Shown here: piece after piece, positions 49,999-62,087 of the stretch
Position numbering within the stretch: position 1 is the stretch's first letter
How the letters are laid out: each line of letters starts with the position of its first letter
NCBI GenBank assembly: GCA_009995225.1
Contig: JAACPW010000005.1
Location: 62,001 to 126,000 of the forward strand
Length of the DNA: 64,000 nucleotides
Direction of reading: 5' to 3'
Source of the DNA: Sphingomonadales bacterium
GTDB lineage: Bacteria > Pseudomonadota > Alphaproteobacteria > Sphingomonadales > Sphingomonadaceae
Position numbers and translations under genes: made by a program
Notes under the pieces: generated by a model
Seen by the model: the letters and a program-made list of their open reading frames with translations, nothing else
The model's database searches: none
What the model was told of the DNA's origin: nothing

Positions 49999-51578
49999 CA
50001 CGCCCGCTCCGCCTGCAGCGCGCCCGCATCCGCCGCATCGCCATCTGTCACCAGCAGCGTTGCCGCCGCCGCCAACACGAAGCTGATCGCGGCAATCACC
50101 ATCGCATAAATCGCCTCCCCGCCAAACAGGTTGGTCACCAGAAAGCCCAGCAGCGTGGCCGCCAGCAATTGCGGCACCACGATAAAGATGTTGAACACAC
50201 CCATGTAAATGCCCATTTTTTCGGCGGGAACGCAGCCGGCAAGGATCGCATAGGGCAGCGACACGATCGAGGCCCAGGCGATACCGATGCCGATCTGGCT
50301 GACCCACAACAGCGCCGGATCGCGGATCAGCAGCATCGTGGCAAAGCCCGCCGCGCCCAATGCGAGGTTGATGGCGTGGAGCCGGGTGCGATCAATTTTC
50401 GCAGCCACCACCACAAAGGCCAGCGCCGCAGCCGCAGCAAGGCCGTTGCGCACCGATCCCATCAGGCTCCACCAATCGGCGCCGTCCTGATAGGCCGCGC
50501 TCGCCGCGTCGCTCGCGCCAAAGTGGTATGCGGTGACGCCCGGCGTGCCGTAGATCCACAGTGCGAACATCGCGAACCAGCTGAAGAACTGCACCACGGC
50601 GAGCTGGCGCATGGTGCGGGGCATGGCGAACAGATCGCTGACCACCTCCATGAAACCGCTGCTCTCGCGGCCCTGTTTGCGCAAGGACGCCGCGACCAGC
50701 TGGATTGCGCCGAACCCGGCGACCAATGCGGCAAGGACGTAAAGCTCCTGCGCGACTTCAATGCCGCCAAGAAAGGCCGGTCGCCCTTCGCCCCGCGCCC
50801 CGGCGACCAATGCTGCGATCACCGCGCCTGCGACAACCCACACCATTCCGCCGCTGGTAAATTGTGCGGCGCTGCGCAAGGCCGGGGCATGGCCCGCTGC
50901 GCGAGCGCGCCCGCTGGCGGCTTCGAACCGGGCGAGATCATCCGGCGAATATTCCTTTGTGCTGAACACAGTCCACGCCACAGCCGCCAACAGCGCCGCT
51001 CCGCCGATGTAGAAAGCCCAGCGCACCGTTTCGGGGATCTCGCCCGCAGGCGCGACATTGCTGAGGCCCATCAAGTTGGTCATCACCCACGGCAATGCCC
51101 CTGCCAGCACCGCGCCGGTGCCGATGAAGAAGCTCTGCATGGCATAGCCCATCGTGCGCTGCCGATCGGGCAGATTGTCGCCCACGAAGGCGCGGAACGG
51201 CTCCATCGTGATGTTGAGCGACGCGTCCATGATCCACAGCATCCCCGCTGCAACCCACAGCGCGGGCGCATTGGGCATGACGAACAGCGCGAGAGTGGCC
51301 AGCAATGCACCGACGAGGAAATAGGGCCGCCGCCGCCCAAAGCGCGTGCTCCACGTCTTGTCGGACAGGTGCCCGATGATCGGCTGCACGATCAGCCCGG
51401 TCATGGGCGCGGCAATCCACAGGATCGCCAGTTCGCCTACGTCTGCGCCGAGTGTCTGGAAAATGCGGCTGACATTGCCGTTCTGAAGTTCGAACCCGAT
51501 CTGGATTCCCAGAAACCCGAAGCTCATGTTCCAGATCTGGCCAGCGTTCAGCGCAGGCTTTTGGCCGGCTTGCGTCAT
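49998..51578 (-). CDS. Maltose/maltodextrin transporter, GPH/SLC45-type MFS
   Basis: The 526-aa protein has about 12 membrane helices and an enlarged cytoplasmic loop. Conserved segments are NMSFGFLGIQIGFELQNGNV, QPIIGHLSDKTWSTRFGRRR and AILAGCVPAEKMGIYMGVFN, typical of the sucrose/maltose proton symporters found in Caulobacter and sphingomonad starch loci. It would import maltose or maltodextrins produced in the periplasm. The start is ATG 51578. It leads the minus-strand unit and is divergent from the plus-strand GH13 gene, sharing a 308-nt promoter region. Confidence 0.88.
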   Translation of the reverse strand: MTQAGQKPALNAGQIWNMSFGFLGIQIGFELQNGNVSRIFQTLGADVGELAILWIAAPMTGLIVQPIIGHLSDKTWSTRFGRRRPYFLVGALLATLALFVMPNAPALWVAAGMLWIMDASLNITMEPFRAFVGDNLPDRQRTMGYAMQSFFIGTGAVLAGALPWVMTNLMGLSNVAPAGEIPETVRWAFYIGGAALLAAVAWTVFSTKEYSPDDLARFEAASGRARAAGHAPALRSAAQFTSGGMVWVVAGAVIAALVAGARGEGRPAFLGGIEVAQELYVLAALVAGFGAIQLVAASLRKQGRESSGFMEVVSDLFAMPRTMRQLAVVQFFSWFAMFALWIYGTPGVTAYHFGASDAASAAYQDGADWWSLMGSVRNGLAAAAALAFVVVAAKIDRTRLHAINLALGAAGFATMLLIRDPALLWVSQIGIGIAWASIVSLPYAILAGCVPAEKMGIYMGVFNIFIVVPQLLAATLLGFLVTNLFGGEAIYAMVIAAISFVLAAAATLLVTDGDAADAGALQAERA

Positions 51579-51886
51579 GGTGTTATCATCCCTCTCCCCC
51601 GCATCACTGCCTCCCCGGCGCAACACGGTCTTCGGAGCAGCAAAGGCTGGCGGATCTGTTGCCCGATTATGCCTTGCGCCATCCGGAACGCCAGTCTGGA
51701 CAGCTTGCAAAAATTTGCAAGAAACTTTCCCATTTTCTCAGAGGATTTTGTCTTACACTGTCACGCAAACCTGTTTTTGACAATATTATCAGACTTTTAA
51801 TAGCTTCTTCGCGCACCTGCACAGGCTCCCACAAAGATTTGCAAAATCCAATCCACAATGCCAGAAACGCAGCCGGAGGGAGTTTT
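51579..51886. promoter_or_regulatory. Divergent promoter of the transporter and GH13 units
   Basis: The 308-nt region is much more AT-rich than its neighbours. It contains the palindrome at 51704-51721 and a second near-palindrome, gatttgcaaaatc (51836-51848), sharing the TTTGCAA half-site. A strong ribosome-binding site (ggaggg 51875-51880) ends it. No gene is supported, although the plus-strand frame stays open upstream of ATG 51887. Confidence 0.6.
51704..51721. promoter_or_regulatory. Palindromic operator candidate (maltodextrin regulon)
   Basis: CTTGCAAAAATTTGCAAG has 8-bp inverted arms. It lies 126 bp from the transporter start and 165 bp from the GH13 start. The core TTGCAAAAATTTGCAA recurs exactly at 61494-61509. 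A LacI-type repressor is encoded 3.7 kb downstream and may bind it. Confidence 0.6.
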
Positions 51887-53752
51887 ATGATGACACGAAT
51901 CTTCGTGGGCCTGGCGGCCGCGCTATGCGCGGGCACCGCTTTGGCCGGAGGGCCTGTGGCCGCCGATAGGCCGCGCGAAATCGCTGCGCCCGCGGCCGCC
52001 CCCTCACCGATCGCCGAGCGCCAGCTTGAAGATGAGATCATCTATTTCGTCCTGCCCGACCGTTTCGCCAATGGCAACGCGGCCAATGACCGCGGCGGAA
52101 TCTCAGGCGGTGCGCTCCAGCATGGCTTCGATCCCACCCGCAAGGGCTTTTACCACGGCGGCGATCTCAGGGGTCTGACCGCCAAGCTCGATTACATTCA
52201 GGGCATGGGCGTCACCGCGATCTGGTTTGCGCCGATCTTCAAGAACAAGCCGGTGCAGGGCAAGCCGGGTGAGGAAAGCGCAGGCTATCACGGGTACTGG
52301 GTGACCGATTTCACGCAGATTGATCCGCATTTCGGCACCAATGCCGAATTCAAGGCCTTCGTCGATGCGGCACATGCGCGCGGGATGAAGGTCTATATGG
52401 ACATCATCACCAACCACACCGCCGACGTGATCGACTATGCCGAGGGTGAGGCCACCAGCTACGCCTATCGCAGCAAGGGCGAATATCCCTTTTCGCGGCG
52501 CGGCGGGCCGGAGGGTGCGCCGATCAACGAAGGCTTTGCCGGCGACGACAACGCCGATCCTGCCAACTGGGTCAAGCTGACCGATCCGACCTTTGCCTAC
52601 ACCCCTGTGGTCCCCGAAGCCGAGCGCAACGTGAAGGTGCCCGCATGGCTGAACGATGTGACGCTGTACCACAACCGCGGCAACTCGCATTGGGTGGGCG
52701 AAAGCTCGGTCTATGGCGATTTTTCGGGGCTGGACGATCTGGCTACCGAAAACCCCCGTGTGGTCAGCGGCATGATCGACATCTTCGGCCAGTGGATCGA
52801 CGATTACGGCATCGACGGTTATCGCATCGACACCGCCAAGCACGTGAACCCGCAGTTCTGGCAGGCCTTCGTCCCCGCGATGCTTGAGCGCGCCGAGGCG
52901 AAGGGGATCGACCACTTTCACATTTTCGGAGAGATTGCCTATCAGGAACCCACCGCCACGCTGGCCGCGCAGGTGATGGCGGAAAGCGGGTTGCCCTATG
53001 CGCTCGACATGGGCTTTTCCGTGGCGGCGCAGATGGTCGCCAGCGGCAAATCGCCCCCGCGCCTGATGGCCGAGTTCCTGCAGCAGGACGCGATCTATCC
53101 CGGCGGCGCGAAGACCGCGCTGGGCCTGCCGACCTTCCTTGGCAACCACGACTTCGGCCGGTTTGCGATGTTCGTACGCGACATGAGCGGTTCGGATGAG
53201 CCCGAGGCGCTGCTCGCCCGCGTCAGGCTGGGCCATGCGATGATGTTCCTGCTGCGCGGGGTGCCGACGGTCTATTACGGGGACGAGCAGGGCTTCATCT
53301 CCGATGGCAACGACCAGCTGGCGCGCGAGGACATGTTCCCGAGCCAAGTTGCTGTTTACAACGACAACGCCCTTGTCGGATCGACCGCGACCACCGCGCA
53401 GGACAATTTCGACACCACGCACCCGCTCTATCGCCTGATTGCCGATCTTTCGGCGGCCCGCAGCGCCAGCCCGGCTCTGAGACGCGGTCTCACACAGGTG
53501 CGCGCCTTTGCAGAAGACGCGCCCGGCCTGCTCGCGGTCGAGCGGCACGATCCCGAAACCGCACAGCGTGTGCTGGCGGTGTTCAATACCAGCGCATCGG
53601 CGCTTTCGCAGGATATCGAGGTAAGCTACCGGGCGAAAGGTGTAGCGCCGCTGCTGGGTCCGTGCCCCGCTGCGCTGGCCGCGCCGGGTTCGGTGCGGGT
53701 CACGGTGCCCGCCTTCGGCTTTGCCGCCTGCATTCTGGAGACTGACGACTAA
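51887..53752 (+). CDS. Secreted GH13 enzyme (alpha-amylase/cyclomaltodextrinase-like)
   Basis: The 621-aa product from ATG 51887 has a signal peptide (MMTRIFVGLAAALCAGTALAG) and a GH13 barrel. Seen are DIITNHTADV, GIDGYRIDTAKH with the nucleophile, HIFGEIAY with the acid Glu, and FLGNHDFGRF. A long insert with GFYHGGDLRGLTAKLDYIQG matches large periplasmic amylases of sugar-scavenging Proteobacteria. It probably trims maltodextrins after TonB-dependent uptake. It overlaps the next GH13 gene (TAATG). Confidence 0.92.
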   Translation: MMTRIFVGLAAALCAGTALAGGPVAADRPREIAAPAAAPSPIAERQLEDEIIYFVLPDRFANGNAANDRGGISGGALQHGFDPTRKGFYHGGDLRGLTAKLDYIQGMGVTAIWFAPIFKNKPVQGKPGEESAGYHGYWVTDFTQIDPHFGTNAEFKAFVDAAHARGMKVYMDIITNHTADVIDYAEGEATSYAYRSKGEYPFSRRGGPEGAPINEGFAGDDNADPANWVKLTDPTFAYTPVVPEAERNVKVPAWLNDVTLYHNRGNSHWVGESSVYGDFSGLDDLATENPRVVSGMIDIFGQWIDDYGIDGYRIDTAKHVNPQFWQAFVPAMLERAEAKGIDHFHIFGEIAYQEPTATLAAQVMAESGLPYALDMGFSVAAQMVASGKSPPRLMAEFLQQDAIYPGGAKTALGLPTFLGNHDFGRFAMFVRDMSGSDEPEALLARVRLGHAMMFLLRGVPTVYYGDEQGFISDGNDQLAREDMFPSQVAVYNDNALVGSTATTAQDNFDTTHPLYRLIADLSAARSASPALRRGLTQVRAFAEDAPGLLAVERHDPETAQRVLAVFNTSASALSQDIEVSYRAKGVAPLLGPCPAALAAPGSVRVTVPAFGFAACILETDD

Positions 53753-55437
53753 TGGCAACTGCCCCGTCCGTAACAGGTCAGTCCGTAGCTGGCCCGGCCA
53801 CCGCATCCGTTGCCGCCACCGCCGCCCCGCTGGCATGGTGGCGCGGCGCGGTCATCTACCAGATCTACCCACGCTCCTTCCGCGATACCAACGGCGATGG
53901 CATCGGCGACCTTGCCGGCATTGCCGACGGTCTCGATTACATCGCCGATCTGGGCGTGGACGGCATCTGGATATCCCCCTTCTTCACCTCGCCGATGAAG
54001 GACTTCGGCTATGACGTGGCCGATTATTGCGGGATTGACCCGAGCTTCGGCACCTTCGCCGATTTCGACCGGATCATCGCAAAGGCGCACAGCCTCGGCC
54101 TGAAGGTCATCATCGATCAGGTCTATTCGCACACCTCGGACGAACACGCCTGGTTTCAGGAAGGCCGGGTCGACCGCACCAATCCCAAGGCCGACTGGTA
54201 TGTCTGGGCCGACCCGAAGCCCGACGGCTCGCCTCCGTCGAACTGGCAATCGGTGTTCGGCGGCTCGGCATGGCAGTGGGACGGGCCGCGCAAGCAGTAT
54301 TACCTGCACAATTTCCTAACCAGCCAGCCCGATCTCAACGTCCACAACCGCGCTGTGCAAGATGCGCTTCTGGACGCGGCGCGATTCTGGCTGGACCGCG
54401 GCGTCGATGGCTTCCGGTTGGATGCGCTCAACTTTTCGATGCATGACCCTGATCTGCGCGACAATCCACCCTCGGGCGTGCCGATGGATCAAGTGACCCG
54501 CCCCTTCGACATGCAGGTCAAGCAATACAACCAATCGCACCCCGATATCGTCGCTTTCCTTGAACGCATCCGCGCGACAATTGACGAATATCCGGGCCGG
54601 TTTACCGTCGCCGAAGTCGGCGGGCCGGAGCCGCTGGCCGAAATGAAGGCCTTTACGCAAGGCGGCAAGCGGCTGGATTCAGCCTATAATTTCGATTTCC
54701 TCTACGCCCCGCGCCTTACCGCGCCGCTGGTGCGCGCCAGCCTTTCGCAATGGAGCGGCGAGGCAGGCGAAGGGTGGCCAAGCTGGGCGTTCTCGAACCA
54801 CGATGCCCCCCGCGCGGTCACCCGCTGGACGCTGGATGGCGACATGGCGCGCATGGCGCGGCTCAATCTGCTGCTGTTGCTGGCGCTGCGCGGCAACCCG
54901 ATCATCTATCAGGGCGAGGAACTGGGCCTGCCGCAGGGCGAGGTGGCCTTCGAAGACCTGCTCGATCCCGAAGCCATCGCCAACTGGCCGCACACCCTGG
55001 GGCGCGACGGCGCGCGGACCCCGATGCCGTGGGTGGCCAACGCCCCGCAGGCGGGCTTTTCCAGCGCGAACCGCACCTGGCTCAAGCTGGATCCGGTGCA
55101 CACCGCCTTTGCCGTCGATACGCAGGCCGCAGACGCCGGATCGACATTGGCTTACACGCGCCAACTGCTCGCGTTGCGGCGGGACCATCCGGCGCTGGCG
55201 CATGGCGATATCGAGCTTCTGGACACGCCCGCAGATATCCTCGCCTTCCTGCGCCATGACGCGGCGGGCAGCGTGCTGTGCGTTTTCAATCTGGGCGAGG
55301 CGCCCGGCCATTGGTCGGCCCCGGCATCGCTCGGCAGCGTGACCCTGCTCGCCACCGAAAGCACCGTGGGCGACGGCAGCGTGCCTGAAGCCTTGGCACC
55401 CGGCACTGGCTATTGGGCCGCCTTAGCGGCACACTGA
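53752..55437 (+). CDS. Cytoplasmic GH13 alpha-glucosidase
   Basis: The 561-aa product has no signal peptide, so it should act in the cytoplasm on imported maltose or maltodextrins. GH13 motifs of the oligo-1,6-glucosidase/alpha-glucosidase subfamily are clear: WWRGAVIYQIYPRSFRDTNG, DQVYSHTSDEHAWF, GVDGFRLDALNF (nucleophile Asp), TVAEVGG (acid Glu) and FSNHDAPR. It is translationally coupled to the upstream GH13 gene and lies 6 nt before lacI. Confidence 0.93.
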   Translation: MATAPSVTGQSVAGPATASVAATAAPLAWWRGAVIYQIYPRSFRDTNGDGIGDLAGIADGLDYIADLGVDGIWISPFFTSPMKDFGYDVADYCGIDPSFGTFADFDRIIAKAHSLGLKVIIDQVYSHTSDEHAWFQEGRVDRTNPKADWYVWADPKPDGSPPSNWQSVFGGSAWQWDGPRKQYYLHNFLTSQPDLNVHNRAVQDALLDAARFWLDRGVDGFRLDALNFSMHDPDLRDNPPSGVPMDQVTRPFDMQVKQYNQSHPDIVAFLERIRATIDEYPGRFTVAEVGGPEPLAEMKAFTQGGKRLDSAYNFDFLYAPRLTAPLVRASLSQWSGEAGEGWPSWAFSNHDAPRAVTRWTLDGDMARMARLNLLLLLALRGNPIIYQGEELGLPQGEVAFEDLLDPEAIANWPHTLGRDGARTPMPWVANAPQAGFSSANRTWLKLDPVHTAFAVDTQAADAGSTLAYTRQLLALRRDHPALAHGDIELLDTPADILAFLRHDAAGSVLCVFNLGEAPGHWSAPASLGSVTLLATESTVGDGSVPEALAPGTGYWAALAAH

Positions 55438-57989
<2,552 letters not shown>

Positions 57990-58107
57990 TTGTTTCCCGT
58001 GAAACATCGGGCAAGGCGGCTCTAGCCGGGGTCTAAGCCTGGTCTGGACGCGGCGGGCTTCGCACGCGGCTGATCCTGACCCCCGCCAAGTTGCCCTGCA
58101 AATAGAA

Positions 58108-58138
58108 AAGGGCCCGCCATTGCTGGCGAGCCCTTCTT
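58108..58138. terminator. Bidirectional terminator between halogenase and TonB receptor
   Basis: AAGGGC-c-CGCCA pairs with TGGCG-a-GCCCTT around a TTGC loop. On the minus strand it is followed by TTTTCTATTT, on the plus strand by CTTAT. It serves the two convergent genes, more strongly the receptor. Confidence 0.8.
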
Positions 58139-58169
58139 ATAACCCTCATGCGACCCTAGGGCTTTGGCG

Positions 58170-60953
58170 TCAGAAGCTTTTGCGGATCGTCAGATTGAAA
58201 GTCCGTCCATAGGATTCATACCGGCTCGGGAATGTGCCGATGGTCTGACCGCCCGCGTTGAACAGATCGTTCTGCGTCACGAAAGGTTCGTTGGTCAGAT
58301 TGAACACCTCGGCCAGGATGCCAAGCCCGTTCAGCGCGCTGCCCGGACGATCAAAGGTGTAGCCGATCTGCGCATCGAGGATCGTCTCCCCTTGCGAATC
58401 CGCGCCGCCCAGCGTGCCGGCAAAGTCCTGCACTTCCGACAGGAACGCCCCGCGATAGCGCGCCGCGAGCTTGGCGCGGAAGCCGTACTTTTCATAGAAC
58501 ACGTCCGCCGACCAGGTCACGTCGGAATAGCCCGGAATGGGAATGGAATTGCCGCCAACCGGCTCGATTTCCGCATCCGAATAGGTGATCGAGTAAAACC
58601 CGCCGAACCCGTCGAGCGCGTCGACGAGATCGCCGAAGCTCAGGCGCACCGTGCCTTCGACGCCGGTGATCGAACCGCTGGCAAAGTTGCTGGGCAGGTT
58701 GAACGTGCCCTGGGCAACCTCGGGATTGGTCACAAGGATCGCATCGCGTTCGGCCGTCTGGATCTCGCGGGTGAGATCACGCACGCCCGAGATGTTCGTG
58801 ACCCAGTTTGACAGGTCCTTGTAGAACCCGGCCACGATGATCGCCGAACCGGGCGAGAAGTATTTCTCGAACGAGACGTCAAAGGCGGTTGATTCGTAAG
58901 GCCGCAACGCCGGATTTCCGCCACCCAGCGCAAAGCAGGTGAACGAGGGCGGGTTAAAGCCCGTCACCGAATCCGGCTGGTTGTCGCCATTGGCATCCGG
59001 GCAGGCAAGGCCCAGGCTCAGGTTCTGGTTCGCCGCCAGCTGATCCAGCCGCGCGCGGGTGATCGTCTTGGCCGCCGCGACACGGACGAAGGTGTCAGGC
59101 ATGACTTCAAAGCTGAGGTTCATGCTCGGCAGCCAGTTGCCGTAGGTTTCGGTCACATCATTGATGAACCCGCCGCTGATCGTGCCGATCGACGATTGTT
59201 CGGTGTCCGAATAGCGCAGACCGATATTCCCGCGCACCGGCACCGCGCCGAGATCGCCGTCGATATTGGCCTGAATGTAGAAGTTGTGGATCTTCTCATC
59301 CACCACCCACTCGACATCGTCGGTTGCGCGCTGGAGCACATAGGTGCCGTCGGTCAGCAGCGAGGACGGATCATAGGCGATGATGTCCTGACCCAGCGAG
59401 CCTGAGTTCGTCCGCCCGATGATGGTGTCGGCCGGGATGGCCCGCGAGGAATTCACGAAGCCTGAGCCGGGACGCAGAAAGGTGCCGTTGTTGTCGAAAT
59501 CCTTGGTCCGGTCGGTGTACAGCCAGCCTGCTGTGATCCGGTCGATGAAGCCGCCATCAAACTGCCAGAAGGCTTCGGCGCGAAGCTGGTGCAGCTCGTC
59601 GTTGATTTCCGGTTCGCGCAAGAAGCCGACCTGACCCCAGCCCCCCGGATCGGTCAGCAGAACCGCACTGGGATCGGTGTAATCGATCAGACCGTCGATG
59701 CTGTACTGGCCATCATCCGGGAAGGTGAAAGTCAGCGTATCCTGCGCGCCCGAACGGGCCGCGCCGGTGCCGGCATAGGATTCGTAATCGCGGTCGTTGC
59801 GGTTCAGCTTGGAATAGCCGTAATCGAGAACCACGCCGAGATTGTCGGTCGCCATCCATTCGAGGTTGCCACCGATCGCGAAAATTTCGGATTCGGCGCC
59901 TTCGGTATCGGTCCGCAGGATCGGCACCACGGCCGAATAGGTCGCGCTGTCCGCAAACGGCCCGCTGCCATTTACCGCGCCGACCTGCGCGCCGCTCCAT
60001 GATGCGATCGGGGTTTCGGTGCCGCGGAAGATCCCGGAATCATTGGTGTCGGTGTAGAAGGAATCGATCGTCAACGAGAGGCTGTCGGTCGGCTCGAACT
60101 GCAGGCTGCCCGCGATCGAGGTGCGCTCAAACGTGCGGCTGACCACGCCCTGACGCGGGTTGTCGGCCGGGTAGATTACGCCGCCTGCGGTGGTCGCAAC
60201 CTGGTTCTGGTTGGTCTTGAGCTCACGCGAGATATACTGCGTGGGGATCGATTGCACCGTGGCGCCCAGCGACCAACCAACTGTGCCGGCAGCGTTCTGA
60301 TCGATGTAGGAGCCGAAGAAACGGTAGCCATCATCGGCAAAATCGGGGTTCAGCGATCCGTTGTCGTTGATGGTGTAGGTGCCCGACAGCGTGATCTGGC
60401 GCTTGGTCGAATCGAGCGGCTTGACCGTGCGCAGGTCCACCGCGCCGGCAATGCCGATGGCGGCCAGTTGCGCATCGCCGGTCTTGTAAACCACGGCCGA
60501 GCCGATCAGTTCGGACGGGAACTGATCAAATTCGATCCCGCGGTTGTTGCCCGCCGAAACGACTTCGCGGCCATTGAGCAGCGAGAGCGAGAAGTCCGGG
60601 CCAAGCCCGCGAATCGAGATTTGTTGCGAGCGTCCGCGCACACGCTGGGCCGTCACACCGGGAAGGCGGGCAAGCGAGTCGGCAATCGACTGATCGGGCA
60701 ACAGGCCGATGTCTTCGGACGAGATCACTTCAACGATCGAGGTCGCATTGCGCTTGGCATCGAGCGAGGACTGGATCGACCCACGGATGCCGGTGACCAC
60801 GATGGCGTTTTCATCCGCCTGACCTTCGGTGACGGCCGCAGCGTCCTCATCGGCGTCCTGCGCCATGAGTGGCGCGCCGGTAACGGCCAGTGCCAGACAC
60901 GTTGCGGCTCCGCACAGCAGACGTGCGTTTGCATTGATCCCATTCGTTTTCAT
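58170..60953 (-). CDS. TonB-dependent receptor of the maltodextrin locus
   Basis: The 927-aa outer-membrane transporter starts at ATG 60953 with ggagg upstream. It has a signal peptide ending near GAPLMAQD and a TonB-box/plug region (ENAIVVTGIRGSIQSSLDAK). The plug motif SIADSLARLPGVTAQRVRGR is typical of the large sugar receptors of Caulobacter and sphingomonads. The terminal strand ends in Phe (FNLTIRKSF). By position it should import maltodextrins too large for porins, like MalA of Caulobacter. It is divergent from the DUF6445-halogenase pair. Confidence 0.92.
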   Translation of the reverse strand: MKTNGINANARLLCGAATCLALAVTGAPLMAQDADEDAAAVTEGQADENAIVVTGIRGSIQSSLDAKRNATSIVEVISSEDIGLLPDQSIADSLARLPGVTAQRVRGRSQQISIRGLGPDFSLSLLNGREVVSAGNNRGIEFDQFPSELIGSAVVYKTGDAQLAAIGIAGAVDLRTVKPLDSTKRQITLSGTYTINDNGSLNPDFADDGYRFFGSYIDQNAAGTVGWSLGATVQSIPTQYISRELKTNQNQVATTAGGVIYPADNPRQGVVSRTFERTSIAGSLQFEPTDSLSLTIDSFYTDTNDSGIFRGTETPIASWSGAQVGAVNGSGPFADSATYSAVVPILRTDTEGAESEIFAIGGNLEWMATDNLGVVLDYGYSKLNRNDRDYESYAGTGAARSGAQDTLTFTFPDDGQYSIDGLIDYTDPSAVLLTDPGGWGQVGFLREPEINDELHQLRAEAFWQFDGGFIDRITAGWLYTDRTKDFDNNGTFLRPGSGFVNSSRAIPADTIIGRTNSGSLGQDIIAYDPSSLLTDGTYVLQRATDDVEWVVDEKIHNFYIQANIDGDLGAVPVRGNIGLRYSDTEQSSIGTISGGFINDVTETYGNWLPSMNLSFEVMPDTFVRVAAAKTITRARLDQLAANQNLSLGLACPDANGDNQPDSVTGFNPPSFTCFALGGGNPALRPYESTAFDVSFEKYFSPGSAIIVAGFYKDLSNWVTNISGVRDLTREIQTAERDAILVTNPEVAQGTFNLPSNFASGSITGVEGTVRLSFGDLVDALDGFGGFYSITYSDAEIEPVGGNSIPIPGYSDVTWSADVFYEKYGFRAKLAARYRGAFLSEVQDFAGTLGGADSQGETILDAQIGYTFDRPGSALNGLGILAEVFNLTNEPFVTQNDLFNAGGQTIGTFPSRYESYGRTFNLTIRKSF

Positions 60954-61289
60954 CAAAAGTCCCCTCCCGCAAGCGCTATTCAGCGAGCGCTTTTGCAGGT
61001 TTTTTCATAGCCGAACATGAACTGCAGGTAAATCGGCAAATGGCAGATCGATGACGAAGGCGAGAAAATCGCATATCCACGTTATTTTGCAGCAGTTTAG
61101 AACGACATCGGTAGTGGTTGACATAGGGAAACGGAGCGTCCTTTTGGCAAATTGTTGCCAGTTTGACACAGTTTTGCACGATGCCGCAATGCAGCATTCG
61201 CAAGCGCCGTCACAAATGCCTCGCCACGGTGGGCGTCGGGCAGCATATGGCAATATTTCGCCGGTTTTTCCGTATTATATTCATTCCTG
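60954..61289. promoter_or_regulatory. Divergent promoter region of the TonB receptor and DUF6445 gene
   Basis: The 336-nt AT-rich spacer contains a perfect dyad AAGCGCT-N8-AGCGCTT (60971-60992) 18 bp before the receptor start. Its AAGCGCT half resembles LacI-type operator cores. A TGGCAA-ATTG-TTGCCA dyad lies at 61145-61160. A TATTAT box near 61272 is close to ATG 61290, which raises the possibility of a leaderless transcript or a later start. Confidence 0.55.
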
Positions 61290-62069
61290 ATGGACTGCCA
61301 GCCGCAGTTTGATAGGCTCGCCAGCATGCCTCCCATGCCTCCCTTGCCTCTCAGCGCCCAGCAATCGCCGCCGCCCGGATGGGGAGTCTCGCTTGCGAAT
61401 GTGCAGCATGAGACGTTTTCGACGGCTAATCATGCGCTTATCAGCGCAACCGGCTTCCTCGATGACCCTGACCTGGTCACATCGCATGCTGTTTTGCAAA
61501 AATTTGCAAAGCTGACGCCGCTATATCCCGGTGTGCGTGCCCCGCTGGATTCCGCCATCTGCCAGGCCTGGCTGATCCGGCTGTCCCCCTTGCTTGATCA
61601 GGGCTTTGGCCCGGCACGCAAGGGCTGGGAAATGGCGGCATGGTATTCGCTGGTGACGACGCCGCCTGGGGCCCTCGCCCCGATCCAGCGGCTGCCGCAT
61701 GTCGACGGAACCGATCCCGATCAGATCGCGATGATGCTATACCTCCATCGCACCGGACACGGCGGTACGGCGTTCTTCCGCCACCGCTCGACCGGGCTCG
61801 AAGCCCTTACACAGCATGATTACCCGCGTTACGCCGCGGCCTTGCAAGCCGATGTGGCGCGCACAGGTCTGCCGCCAGCGGCCTACGCCACGGACGGCGC
61901 CCCGCATTTTGAACGCACCCATGCCGTGTCTGGTGCCTTCAACAGCGCGGTGTTCTACCGTGGCAACATCCTGCATAGCGGGGTGATCGACAATAGCGCG
62001 CCATTAAGTGCCGACCCGCGCGAGGGACGGTTGACGATCAACGCCTTCATCCGCCCGGTTGCGGCTTAA
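61290..62069 (+). CDS. DUF6445-family protein with 2-oxoglutarate/Fe(II) oxygenase-like motifs
   Basis: The 259-aa product from ATG 61290 (ATG 61326 is the alternative) contains His137-x-Asp139 (LPHVDGTD), a distal His229 (NILHSGVI) and Arg247 (EGRLTINAF). This is the spacing of the iron triad and cosubstrate arginine of 2OG/Fe(II) dioxygenases. The middle (MMLYLHRTGHGGTAFFRHRS) fits a jelly-roll core. DUF6445 genes commonly sit between TonB receptors and tryptophan halogenases. Activity is unproven. The coding region contains a 16-nt palindrome (61494-61509) shared with the amylase promoter. Confidence 0.8.
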   Translation: MDCQPQFDRLASMPPMPPLPLSAQQSPPPGWGVSLANVQHETFSTANHALISATGFLDDPDLVTSHAVLQKFAKLTPLYPGVRAPLDSAICQAWLIRLSPLLDQGFGPARKGWEMAAWYSLVTTPPGALAPIQRLPHVDGTDPDQIAMMLYLHRTGHGGTAFFRHRSTGLEALTQHDYPRYAAALQADVARTGLPPAAYATDGAPHFERTHAVSGAFNSAVFYRGNILHSGVIDNSAPLSADPREGRLTINAFIRPVAA

Positions 62070-62087
62070 GGCGCACAGGAGAATGAG

